Assembly: GCA_000158135.1 (NCBI GenBank)
Contig: DS999531.1
Span: 1,977,086-2,023,042, forward strand
DNA length: 45,957 nt
Source of the DNA: Rhodobacteraceae bacterium KLH11
GTDB lineage: Bacteria > Pseudomonadota > Alphaproteobacteria > Rhodobacterales > Rhodobacteraceae
Reading direction: 5' to 3'
Shown here: positions 37,471 through 44,600 of the stretch, one piece after another
Numbering within the stretch: position 1 is the first letter of the stretch
Layout: each line of letters begins with the position of its first letter
Position numbers and translations under genes: made by a program
The notes under the pieces: model-generated
Told to the model about the DNA's origin: nothing
The model's database searches: none
The model's input: the letters and a program-made list of their open reading frames with translations, nothing else

Positions 37471-38184
37471 TCAGATCGCTTCCTGCCGTTCCAAACGGTC
37501 CTGTACGAGCCCGGCAACCCGTGCGGTCTGGGCCGTTACCGGCGCGCCTTTTGCCTGGGATTGGGCAAGCTCATGCGCGGCTTCGGCAAGCACGCCGTCC
37601 TGAGCATCGCGCGCAACGCTTTGCAGAAACTGTGTCGCATAGTCCAGCATGCGCTGATCGGTCGGCCCGGTCAGCACGTCGGCGATATGGGCCATATCAT
37701 CCTGATAGGCCAGCGGATCGGGCTCAACGATCTTGTCCGTGACGGCCGCCAACCCGCCGGGGCGGCGGTCTTCGGGCAAAAGCTCAAGAATGGTTCTCTG
37801 AAAATAGGCGACCGAGGTCAGGGGTTTTGCCAGAAACCCATCAGCACCTGCGCGCAGAGCCAGCATCTGGGTGTTATCGTCACCCGACAGCCCCAGGATC
37901 GCCCCGATCCGGGGTACTGCATGGGTCATCTCGGCGATCAGATCGGCACCGGACCCATCGGGCAGCCCCATATCGACGATCAGAACAGACGGGCGGTAAA
38001 TTTGCAGATGCCGTCGCGCTGATTTCAGACAATCTGCGCGCCGGATACGCGCACCGCTGTGCAAACACATCAGCCGTATCGCATCGCAGGCGTAACGGCT
38101 GTCTTCGACCACAAGGATGGTCTGGCCCAGCAAGGGCCGCATCTTGGTGGCAGGCGGCGAGGCGAAAGGTCCCGAATCGTCCAT
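37471..38184 (-). CDS. Response regulator with receiver domain and helical C-terminal domain
   Basis: A 237-residue protein. Residues 20-135 form a CheY-like receiver with acidic pocket Glu27/Asp28 (VVEDSR), phospho-acceptor Asp71 (IVDMGLPDGSG), Ser100 (LSG) in place of the more usual Thr, and Lys120 (AKP). Residues 150-237 are helical (MAHIADVLTGPTDQRMLDYATQFLQ, then AEAAHELAQSQAKG). They carry no DNA-binding motif; the EAAHELAQSQAKG stretch recalls a degenerate Hpt phosphotransfer helix. So it is probably a signalling relay or output protein, not a direct transcription factor. No kinase is adjacent. A CtrA-like box lies 45 bases upstream and a 39-codon membrane protein follows. Confidence 0.85.
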   Translation of the reverse strand: MDDSGPFASPPATKMRPLLGQTILVVEDSRYACDAIRLMCLHSGARIRRADCLKSARRHLQIYRPSVLIVDMGLPDGSGADLIAEMTHAVPRIGAILGLSGDDNTQMLALRAGADGFLAKPLTSVAYFQRTILELLPEDRRPGGLAAVTDKIVEPDPLAYQDDMAHIADVLTGPTDQRMLDYATQFLQSVARDAQDGVLAEAAHELAQSQAKGAPVTAQTARVAGLVQDRLERQEAI

Positions 38185-38228
38185 GGCAGAACTCCTAGTC
38201 AGCAGATGCCTCACGCTAGGAACATCAG

Positions 38229-38244
38229 GCTAACACGGCGTTAA
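38229..38244 (-). promoter_or_regulatory. Candidate CtrA-binding site upstream of the response regulator
   Basis: Read on the minus strand, TTAAC-GCCGT-GTTAGC matches the rhodobacterial CtrA consensus TTAAC-N5-GTTAAC with one mismatch. It begins 45 bases upstream of the regulator ATG at 38184. It falls in the 134-base divergent gap with mce. Confidence 0.5.
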
Positions 38245-38318
38245 CGACGATTTGGCGCACTTGTTCTTTGCAGCATCTGCCCCCATAACCGCTGCAACGC
38301 AGAAGGAAGGAGTGTTCC

Positions 38319-38723
38319 ATGATTGGCCGCCTGAACCACGTTGCTATTGCTGTTCCCGATCTTGAGGCCGCCACGGCCCAGTACCGCAATGCGCTGGGGG
38401 CCAAGGTTGGCGCGCCGCAGGATGAGCCCGATCACGGGGTCACCGTGGTGTTCATCGAACTCCCCAATACCAAGATCGAGCTGCTGTATCCTTTGGGCGA
38501 CAACAGCCCGATCAACGGGTTTCTCGAAAAGAACCCGGCGGGTGGCATCCATCATGTCTGTTACGAGGTCGAGGATATCATCGCCGCCCGTGACCATCTG
38601 AAAGAGACCGGCGCACGTGTGCTGGGCTCGGGCGAGCCCAAGATCGGCGCGCATGGCAAGCCGGTTCTGTTCCTGCATCCCAAGGATTTCAACGGCTGTT
38701 TGGTCGAGCTGGAACAGGTCTGA
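38319..38723 (+). CDS. mce: Methylmalonyl-CoA epimerase
   Basis: VOC-fold enzyme that interconverts (S)- and (R)-methylmalonyl-CoA in propionate catabolism, linking propionyl-CoA carboxylase to methylmalonyl-CoA mutase. The 134-residue protein has the metal ligands of the family: His7 (LNHVAIAV), His in GGIHHVCYEV, and the late Glu in GCLVELEQ. HPKDFNG near the end is typical of this epimerase. The ATG at 38319 follows AGGAAGGAG. DUF1467 follows after five bases. The carboxylase and mutase genes are not in the window. Confidence 0.93.
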   Translation: MIGRLNHVAIAVPDLEAATAQYRNALGAKVGAPQDEPDHGVTVVFIELPNTKIELLYPLGDNSPINGFLEKNPAGGIHHVCYEVEDIIAARDHLKETGARVLGSGEPKIGAHGKPVLFLHPKDFNGCLVELEQV

Positions 38724-38728
38724 CGACG

Positions 38729-39004
38729 ATGACAATCACGGCTGCTCTGGTTCTGTTCGCTGTCATCTGGTTTATGACGTTGCTGGTGGTTCTGCCTGTG
38801 CGCATCAAGACGCAAGGTGATCTGAACAACATTGTTCCGGGCACCCATGCAGGGGCACCCGAAGTTCACCACATGAAGAAGAAGATGTGGATCACCACCG
38901 GAATATCGGTGGTGCTTTGGGCAATTATCGCCGGTATCATCATTTCGGGCGTGATCAGTGTGCGTGATTTTGACTGGCTGGACCAGCTTGAACCGCAGGG
39001 CTGA
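38729..39004 (+). CDS. DUF1467-family small membrane protein
   Basis: A 91-residue inner-membrane protein with two hydrophobic helices (about 4-22 and 54-74). It has the family pattern LVVLPVRIKTQGD, VPGTHAGAPE and KKKMWITT between them. DUF1467 is widespread in Alphaproteobacteria and its function is unknown. It is very close to mce and presumably cotranscribed, so a role linked to propionate metabolism is possible but unproven. It is convergent with the EI24 gene, seven bases away. Confidence 0.9.
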   Translation: MTITAALVLFAVIWFMTLLVVLPVRIKTQGDLNNIVPGTHAGAPEVHHMKKKMWITTGISVVLWAIIAGIIISGVISVRDFDWLDQLEPQG

Positions 39005-39011
39005 CCCAAGG

Positions 39012-39704
39012 TTATTTGTCTGACAATCCGTGATAGATATGCGTGAAGGTTGCGGCGCCGAGGATGGGGATCAGCAGGTTCACCAGCGGCACCGAGAGCG
39101 GCACGGCCATCAGGATACCCGCAACCCAGATCGTCGTCGCGTGTTTCGCACGGAGTTTGCGCGCGCCTTCGCGGCCCAAACGGCGCATGGCGGCCAGCGT
39201 GAAATACTCTCGCCCCAGCAGGAAGCCGTTCATGCCCCAGAAAATGAAAAGCGCAAAAGGCGTGAACAGGGCATAGAGGATCAGGGCCAGCAGGTTCGCA
39301 ACGATCAGGACGCCCAGAAAACTGAGCGTATCGCGCAGCGCGTCGCCGAACGGGATGGGGATGGCGGGTGCCAGATTGGGATAGTGCCTGTCCTCAACCG
39401 CCTGTGCGACCTCGTCCAGAAACATCGAGGTGATGGCCGAGGCAACCGGGACCATCAGAAACACCGACAGAACGATCATCAGCAGCAAAGAAGAGACGCT
39501 GAGCAGATCGTTCAGCCATGTCACTTCACCCAATATCGGCACAGTCGCCTGTTCGCCGACCAGCGCATTGATCAACCACAGAAAACCCGCATAAGCCGCG
39601 ACCAGCAACGCAAAGGTCAACCCGACACCCAGCAGCAGCACCCTGCGAAAGCGGGGGTCTCCGATCTGGCCAAGCGCCTGCAGAAATGACCGGATGATGA
39701 TCAT
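39012..39704 (-). CDS. EI24-domain (CysZ-like) membrane protein
   Basis: A 230-residue protein with four or more long hydrophobic helices and the EI24 signatures LVPVASAITSMFLDEVAQAVEDRHYP-type region (about 85-110) and WGMNGFLLGREYFTL-type region (about 160). In bacteria this family includes CysZ, a sulfate permease; others are of unknown function. The ATG at 39704 overlaps the nitroreductase stop as ATGA, which decides the start. The 5' extension to 39716 is therefore less likely. Sulfate transport would suit the sat-cysC gene, but the two are 29 kb apart. Confidence 0.85.
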   Translation of the reverse strand: MIIIRSFLQALGQIGDPRFRRVLLLGVGLTFALLVAAYAGFLWLINALVGEQATVPILGEVTWLNDLLSVSSLLLMIVLSVFLMVPVASAITSMFLDEVAQAVEDRHYPNLAPAIPIPFGDALRDTLSFLGVLIVANLLALILYALFTPFALFIFWGMNGFLLGREYFTLAAMRRLGREGARKLRAKHATTIWVAGILMAVPLSVPLVNLLIPILGAATFTHIYHGLSDK

Positions 39705-40279
39705 TCCGAAACCCATTGGGTCAGGGCAGCTATGTCGGGGCGCGGCCGTTCAGGAGGGGCCTTGCCTTCGGTCGCGATGTGGATGAACCCTGCGATCTTT
39801 TCGTTCTCGGCCAGACCAAGCCCCTGTTCGCAAAAGCTGCGATCATGGGATTGCCAGCCGGACAGCCAGTTTGCGCCCCAGCCTGCGGCCAGCGCGGCAT
39901 TCAGCAGCGCCAGACACACCGCGCCCGCCGAATAGGTCTGCTCAATCGCCGGAATTTTGTCCGAGGGTTTGCGTATTTCAACAACAGCAACGGCCAGTTG
40001 ACCCATGTCGAACTGATTGCGCGCCTTGGCGATATCCTCAGCGCTTTTGCCCAGGGCCTGACCGCAGGTTTCGGTAAGCCCTGCGAGGCGCTGCATGGCG
40101 GCGCGTTCGATCACGATAAAGCGCCAGGGCTCCAGCTTGCCATGATCCGGGCTGCGCGCGGCGGCGGTCAGCAGGGGCATCAGCTCTTCCCGCGTCGGGG
40201 CAGGGGCCACCAGCGTTTTGGCCGGGCGGGATCGGCGCGTCAGCAGAAACTCCAACGCGGCTGGGTTCTTCAGAGACAT
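39701..40279 (-). CDS. Nitroreductase-family flavoprotein
   Basis: A 192-residue FMN-dependent NAD(P)H oxidoreductase-like protein. The N-terminal FLLTRRSRPAKTL, the DHGKLEPWRFIVIE block and the C-terminal GWGANWLSGW and GFIHIATEG segments are typical of the YdjA-like nitroreductase group, which forms FMN-binding dimers. The physiological substrate is unknown. Its stop overlaps the EI24 start, so the two are coupled. An AAGGAA precedes the ATG at 40279. Confidence 0.9.
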   Translation of the reverse strand: MSLKNPAALEFLLTRRSRPAKTLVAPAPTREELMPLLTAAARSPDHGKLEPWRFIVIERAAMQRLAGLTETCGQALGKSAEDIAKARNQFDMGQLAVAVVEIRKPSDKIPAIEQTYSAGAVCLALLNAALAAGWGANWLSGWQSHDRSFCEQGLGLAENEKIAGFIHIATEGKAPPERPRPDIAALTQWVSE

Positions 40280-40414
40280 ATGTTAATTTCCTTCACATCG
40301 ACAGGCTGTATGTCGGAGGGACAAGGCAAGGTTTCAAGGGCAAACTGCCTTTCGAAACACGGCAATTCAATTTGAAAATCTGCACATTTCAATTGCAGGT
40401 CTGCGGGATCGTCC

Positions 40415-40663
40415 TCAGGGGTCTGAGCGATCGGTTTCGCGCAGCTGATAGACGCCTTCGGGTAAATCCAGTGCAGCGGCCAGATCGCGCACCTGTTCAG
40501 GCGACAGGGTAATCTTCTGGATCTGGTCGGTGCGCGGATCCAGCTGCTCAAGCGTCACGCATTCCGCGAAATTGTTGATGACGACATCCTCTTGCAAAGG
40601 CTTGGCGCCTTCATCCACCAGCGTAATGATCGTCGAGTCGAATTCGTGTTCAATTGAAAACAT
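40415..40663 (-). CDS. Unrecognised 82-residue acidic protein
   Basis: I do not recognise this protein. It is acidic and soluble, with an alternating strand-like start (MFSIEHEFDSTIITLVD), then NNFAECVTLEQLDP and a C-terminal helix reading SPEQVRDLAAALDLPEG. There is no signal peptide or membrane helix. The ATG at 40663 is preferred over an in-frame start 18 codons earlier because the upstream stretch is atypical. It may be cotranscribed with the nitroreductase 135 bases downstream. It diverges from the M48 gene. Confidence 0.6.
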   Translation of the reverse strand: MFSIEHEFDSTIITLVDEGAKPLQEDVVINNFAECVTLEQLDPRTDQIQKITLSPEQVRDLAAALDLPEGVYQLRETDRSDP

Positions 40664-40773
40664 ATCGGCAGGGTGCCGCGTCAGGGATCGCAATGCAAGC
40701 TGTAACGGCAGTGGCACCGCCTGCTTTGCCGCGCTATGCTTGATTGCCGGTAACGTGACCGAAAGGAATGTGA

Positions 40774-41472
40774 ATGCGCCGTCTTGCTCTGATGCTGGTC
40801 ATGCTTTTGGCGGCATGTGAAACGCCGGGTGTTGTCGCTGTTCCGGCGGCAAAATGGCAGCCGGGATCGTCGGGCCAGCAGGAAACCGCACGCCTGTTCG
40901 GGCAGGTCAGCCGTGCGGTTGAAACCTCGGCCGAGCGTGAATGCCGTCGCCGTGCGCGGTCTGCCAACTGCGATTTTGCGATTCTGGTTGATCTGAGCCC
41001 CAACGCGCCCGCAAACGCCTTTCAGACATTGGGTGAAGACGGGCAACCATTGATTGTTTTCACCCAGCCCATGCTTCAATCCACACGAAACGCGGATGAG
41101 ATGGCGTTTGTCATGAGCCATGAAGCGGCTCATCATATTCTCGGACATATCACCAGACAGGCCGAAAACGCCAAAGAAAGCGCGCGTATCTTCGGGGATC
41201 TGGCGCGCAAACAGGGCGAAGATGACGCTGGTATCGAGCGCGCGCAGGAACTTGGTGCCAAGGTCGGCGCGCAGAGCTATTCGCAGGAGTTCGAACTGGA
41301 GGCGGACCGGCTTGGCACCATCATCACCCATTCGGCCGGATATGATCCTCTGGTTGGAATGGCGCTTTTCCAGCGTATTCCCGATCCCGGAGATCGTTTT
41401 CTGGCCTCGCACCCCCCCAATGCGGAACGGGCTGCGGCAGTTGTGCAAACGGCACGCCAGTTGGGGTTATAA
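40774..41472 (+). CDS. M48-family zinc metalloprotease lipoprotein
   Basis: A 232-residue Sec-exported lipoprotein: signal peptide ending in the lipobox LLAAC (Cys15), so probably anchored on the periplasmic side of a membrane. The M48 zinc site is HEAAH (116-120), with Glu117 as the catalytic base and a third ligand in FELEADRLG (Glu176). The C-terminal HPPNAERAA segment is also typical. Related periplasmic M48 proteins (BepA, LoiP) act on outer-membrane proteins. The yigZ gene follows after two bases. Confidence 0.9.
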   Translation: MRRLALMLVMLLAACETPGVVAVPAAKWQPGSSGQQETARLFGQVSRAVETSAERECRRRARSANCDFAILVDLSPNAPANAFQTLGEDGQPLIVFTQPMLQSTRNADEMAFVMSHEAAHHILGHITRQAENAKESARIFGDLARKQGEDDAGIERAQELGAKVGAQSYSQEFELEADRLGTIITHSAGYDPLVGMALFQRIPDPGDRFLASHPPNAERAAAVVQTARQLGL

Positions 41473-41474
41473 TA

Positions 41475-41843
41475 GTGGTAGAAATGATCCGATTGGGCGT
41501 TGTGCTCAGCGATCGCGGCTCAAAATACGCCGTGACGGGCGCGCCCGCCACCAGCCGTGCTGATGTTGATGCGGTCCTGGCTGAGCTGAAATCAGACAAG
41601 GCTTATGCAAAGGCCACTCACAACACCTGGGCGGCGATTCTGCCGACCGGCGCTTTGAAGGCCGATGATGGCGAATCCGGTGCGGCCATGGTGATTTTGC
41701 GCATGATGGAGCGCGCCGGGCTGTCAGATCACGTGATCATCGTGACCCGTTGGTATGGCGGCAAGAAACTGGGCGGCGACCGGTTTCGCCGCGTGCAGGA
41801 TGCCACGCGCGCCTATCTGGATCATCTCGAAACGGGGTCTTGA
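41475..41843 (+). CDS. Short YigZ/IMPACT-family protein
   Basis: A 122-residue protein matching only the N-terminal IMPACT (UPF0029) domain, with KATHNTWAAIL, DDGESGAAM and the signature VTRWYGGKKLGGDRFRR. Full-length YigZ is about 200 residues, so the usual C-terminal domain is absent. IMPACT proteins influence translation control in eukaryotes; the bacterial role is unknown. The start is GTG 41475, or ATG 41484. A TTG overlapping its stop as TTGA may begin the next small frame. Confidence 0.85.
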   Translation: MVEMIRLGVVLSDRGSKYAVTGAPATSRADVDAVLAELKSDKAYAKATHNTWAAILPTGALKADDGESGAAMVILRMMERAGLSDHVIIVTRWYGGKKLGGDRFRRVQDATRAYLDHLETGS

Positions 41844-41953
41844 TCTGCGCCAACCCCGGCCATTGCGAGAGGCTTCTGGCGCAGAACGCGGATCACCCCG
41901 AGGCACCGGATTGTTGCCGCAATCGGCAGCTTTTGAACAGGCTCAGGCCCTGA
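41840..41953 (+). CDS. DUF6455-like C-terminal fragment, possible small coupled gene
   Basis: A 37-codon frame from TTG 41840 (overlapping the yigZ stop as TTGA) to a TGA at 41951-41953. The product contains CANPGHCERLLAQ, then EAPDCCRNRQLLNRL. This cysteine spacing and the CRN-hydrophobic end match, from memory, the C-terminal half of DUF6455 proteins, small Rhodobacteraceae proteins of about 70-90 residues. The N-terminal half is absent: the upstream DNA is in use by yigZ in another frame. It is either a truncated remnant left by a deletion or a genuine mini-protein. Start codon and expression are uncertain. Confidence 0.4.
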   Translation: MICANPGHCERLLAQNADHPEAPDCCRNRQLLNRLRP

Positions 41954-41976
41954 TCGCGGCTTCTGGGACGGCGAAA

Positions 41977-42219
41977 TCAGAGCTTGGTGTGCGTGCCGTC
42001 GCACAAAGGTGGATTGCTGCTGTGTTTACAGCCGCAAAAGAACAGTTTCTTGCTGGCTTCAGCCGTGTATTTAACCGGTTCAAACGAAGTTCCTTTATGC
42101 GATCCATCACAAAAAGGCTGGCGCTGTGACTTGCCGCAGGAGCACCAGAAATAGGTTTTACCTTCGGTCACATCGACCGGAACCGGGGATTTCTGGGCGA
42201 TAATCGGGGCATCTGACAT
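41977..42219 (-). CDS. Tandem CDGSH iron-sulfur protein
   Basis: An 80-residue protein with two CDGSH-type [2Fe-2S] motifs, each with three Cys and one His: [16 protein letters not shown] (Cys26, Cys28, Cys37, His41) and [16 protein letters not shown] (Cys62, Cys64, Cys73, His77). This is the mitoNEET-related tandem form (like mitochondrial MiNT/CISD3); family members are redox or iron-sulfur-transfer proteins. There is no targeting signal or membrane anchor. It is a single-gene unit. Confidence 0.93.
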   Translation of the reverse strand: MSDAPIIAQKSPVPVDVTEGKTYFWCSCGKSQRQPFCDGSHKGTSFEPVKYTAEASKKLFFCGCKHSSNPPLCDGTHTKL

Positions 42220-42430
42220 GTGGCTACTCCGTCCTTGGCTGATGTCGGAACCAGAGTTTAGGGCGCTTTGACAAAAAGGACAGCCCGCCGATATGCGTGC
42301 TCCAGCGTGGTTTCGCTCTATTTCACAAAGGCGTTATCGATTCGGTTGCCAGATGAATTTCTTAGTCCTATTCTGATACCGGCCCCGAAAAACTGGGCAA
42401 TATCAGAAAAGTAATAGAGGATTGATGGAC

Positions 42431-42619
42431 ATGAAACTTAAGTTCGCCGCGATCTGCGCCACAGCTGTTGTATTGACTGCGTGTTCGCAGCAAGAGGAAC
42501 CGGCCCCGGTTTATATCCAGCCGGCTTATGACAAATTCGGTACGCCCAGTTGTTCGGCGGGCTATGAACTGGCCACGACCGAGGCTGGCCAGACTGTCTG
42601 TAACCCGGTCACACAATAA
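42431..42619 (+). CDS. Small lipoprotein, unknown function
   Basis: A 62-residue precursor with a signal peptide and lipobox (MKLKFAAICATAVVLTAC, Cys18), giving a mature lipoprotein of about 45 residues that starts CSQQEEPAPVYIQP. The mature part has two further cysteines (SCSAGYEL and TVCNPV) that could pair. I do not recognise the family. AGAGG upstream also fits an ATG two codons earlier (42425). A two-hairpin terminator region follows. A TTGACA at 42268 with a weak TATGCG 18 bases later may be its promoter. Confidence 0.7.
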   Translation: MKLKFAAICATAVVLTACSQQEEPAPVYIQPAYDKFGTPSCSAGYELATTEAGQTVCNPVTQ

Positions 42620-42628
42620 CCATTTCGC

Positions 42629-42696
42629 GGGCGGTCCCTATTGAGGGGCCGCCTGCAACTCTGCATGAAAGACACCGCCCGCGGGGCGGTTTTTTC
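42629..42696 (+). terminator. Two hairpins, the second a Rho-independent terminator
   Basis: A first stem-loop (GGCGGTCCC ... GGGGCCGCC, about 42630-42655) is followed by a perfect terminator: ACCGCCC (42674-42680), loop GCG, GGGCGGT (42684-42690), then TTTTT. It ends the small lipoprotein transcript before dgkA. Confidence 0.88.
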
Positions 42697-42756
42697 TTGC
42701 TTTTCCGACGCAGGTCGCAAACGTCATGGTTCAGAAGATTTGAGCGGAAAGGACCC

Positions 42757-43113
42757 ATGCGCAAACTCTTTGACCACCTGAGGGATCGTATCCGCTGGAG
42801 CTGGCAGGGCCTGTCTGCCACCTGGCGCGAGGAATATTCGTTTCGCGCCTGGGTCTGGGCAAACATAGCCTCGGGCGGTTTGGCATTGTTGCTTCCGCTT
42901 GGCACGGCTGAGAGGGCGCTGATCTTTGCGCTGGGTGTTCTGGTATTGGTGGCCGAGCTGTTTAATACCGCCATCGAGCGCGCGGTGGATCACACCTCGA
43001 CCGACCGCAACGTACTGGCGGGGCAAGCCAAGGATGCTGCCAGTGCTGCGGTGGCGTTGACGGCGATTGCCGCGGGTGTGGCGTGGGCTTTCGCTCTGTT
43101 CGGTTTGCTGTGA
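42757..43113 (+). CDS. dgkA: Diacylglycerol kinase
   Basis: Inner-membrane kinase that phosphorylates diacylglycerol to phosphatidic acid, recycling lipid by-products of membrane-derived glycan and lipoprotein synthesis. The 118-residue protein has three membrane helices and the DgkA signature AELFNTAIERAVD with the catalytic Glu. The ATG at 42757 is preceded by AAAGGA; upstream in-frame codons have no good RBS. It is convergent with rimO, with two bases between the stops. Confidence 0.94.
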   Translation: MRKLFDHLRDRIRWSWQGLSATWREEYSFRAWVWANIASGGLALLLPLGTAERALIFALGVLVLVAELFNTAIERAVDHTSTDRNVLAGQAKDAASAAVALTAIAAGVAWAFALFGLL

Positions 43114-43115
43114 CC

Positions 43116-44507
43116 TCAGGCGCGCAACCGGCCCCATAGGTCGTATTCCCCGGCTTCGTCCACCTCGACCGTAGCGATGTCGCCGGGTTTCAACCCTTCA
43201 AAACCTTCGTCGATAAACAGGTTGCCATCAATCTCGGGCGCGTCGGCTTTGGTGCGGCAGGTCGCGGCCTCGGAATCGACCTCATCCACGATGACCTCAA
43301 GCACCTGACCGACCTTGGCCTCCAGCTTGGCCTCAGAGATCGCCTGCGCCTTTTCCATGAACCGTTCCCAGCGGTCCTGTTTGACCTCGGCCGGAACATG
43401 ATCGGGCAGGTCGTTCGAACGGGCCCCATCGACATTTTCGTACTGAAAACAGCCGACGCGATCCAGTTGCGCCTCATCCATCCAGTCCAGCAGGGTCTGA
43501 AATTCGGCCTCCGTCTCGCCCGGATACCCTACGATGAAGGTCGAGCGCAGGGTGATATCGGGGCAGGTGGCGCGCCATGCGGCGATTTCGTCCAGTGTTT
43601 TGGCCCCCGCAGCGGGGCGGGCCATGCGTTTCAGCACATCGGGATGGGCGTGCTGGAACGGGATATCGAGATAGGGCAGCACGTTGCAGCCCGCATCCGC
43701 CATCAACGGGATCAACTCGCGCACATGGGGGTAGGGGTAAACATAGTGCAGCCGGACCCAGGCATCGAACTGCCCCAACTCTCGCGCCAGATCCGTTATG
43801 TGGCTGCGCACCTCGCGGTCTCTCCACGGATTCATATCGTATTTGCGATCCAGCCCATAGGCCGAGGTATCCTGGCTGATCACCAGCAACTCGCGCACGC
43901 CATTATCGACCAGCTTTTCGGCCTCGCGCAGCACTGCATGGGCCGGGCGGCTGGCCAGCTTGCCGCGCATATCGGGGATGATGCAGAACTTGCATTTGTG
44001 ATTGCAGCCCTCGGAAATCTTGAGATAGCTGTAATGGCGCGGGGTCAGCTTGACACCCGAAGCAGGCAGCAGGTCCACGTAAGGGTTGGGATCAGGCGGC
44101 ACGGCCGCATGCACCGCATCCAGCACCTGTTCATATTGATGCGGCCCGGTGACAGCCAGAATACGCGGGTGGTGTTCGCGGATATAGTCGGGCTCGGCCC
44201 CCAGACAGCCGGTGACAATAACCTTGCCGTTTTCGACAAGCGCTTCGCCGATCGCCTCAAGCGACTCGGCCTTGGCGCTGTCGAGGAACCCGCAGGTATT
44301 CACAATCACGGCATCGGCCCCTGCGTAGTCGGGTGAGATACCATATCCTTCGGCCCGAAGCCGGGTCAGGATACGCTCACTGTCAACCAGGGCCTTCGGG
44401 CACCCCAAAGACACCATCCCAAGGGTTGGCTGCCCTTGGCGTGGCATATCGGTGAACTGTGCTGACGGGGCCAGATCAGGGCGGAGGTTTGGCGGGTTCG
44501 TGCTCAT
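43116..44507 (-). CDS. rimO: Ribosomal protein S12 methylthiotransferase RimO
   Basis: Radical-SAM enzyme that adds a methylthio group to an aspartate of ribosomal protein S12. The 463-residue protein has three N-terminal cluster cysteines (Cys36 in SLGCPK, Cys72 in NTCGF, and VTGCLG), the radical-SAM motif CNHKCKFC, and a C-terminal TRAM domain. [12 protein letters not shown] and [12 protein letters not shown] distinguish RimO from MiaB. The ATG at 44507 fits family starts; the much longer open frame upstream is antisense to the asmA-like gene. It diverges from the asmA-like gene with a 93-base gap. Confidence 0.95.
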   Translation of the reverse strand: MSTNPPNLRPDLAPSAQFTDMPRQGQPTLGMVSLGCPKALVDSERILTRLRAEGYGISPDYAGADAVIVNTCGFLDSAKAESLEAIGEALVENGKVIVTGCLGAEPDYIREHHPRILAVTGPHQYEQVLDAVHAAVPPDPNPYVDLLPASGVKLTPRHYSYLKISEGCNHKCKFCIIPDMRGKLASRPAHAVLREAEKLVDNGVRELLVISQDTSAYGLDRKYDMNPWRDREVRSHITDLARELGQFDAWVRLHYVYPYPHVRELIPLMADAGCNVLPYLDIPFQHAHPDVLKRMARPAAGAKTLDEIAAWRATCPDITLRSTFIVGYPGETEAEFQTLLDWMDEAQLDRVGCFQYENVDGARSNDLPDHVPAEVKQDRWERFMEKAQAISEAKLEAKVGQVLEVIVDEVDSEAATCRTKADAPEIDGNLFIDEGFEGLKPGDIATVEVDEAGEYDLWGRLRA

Positions 44508-44600
44508 GGCCGGGCATATAGAGGGGAAAGCTTCCCCTTGCAAATATTGCCCGTACAGGGCTGACTTGGAACAGGGCAGATAAGCCGGAAAGGCAAACCC

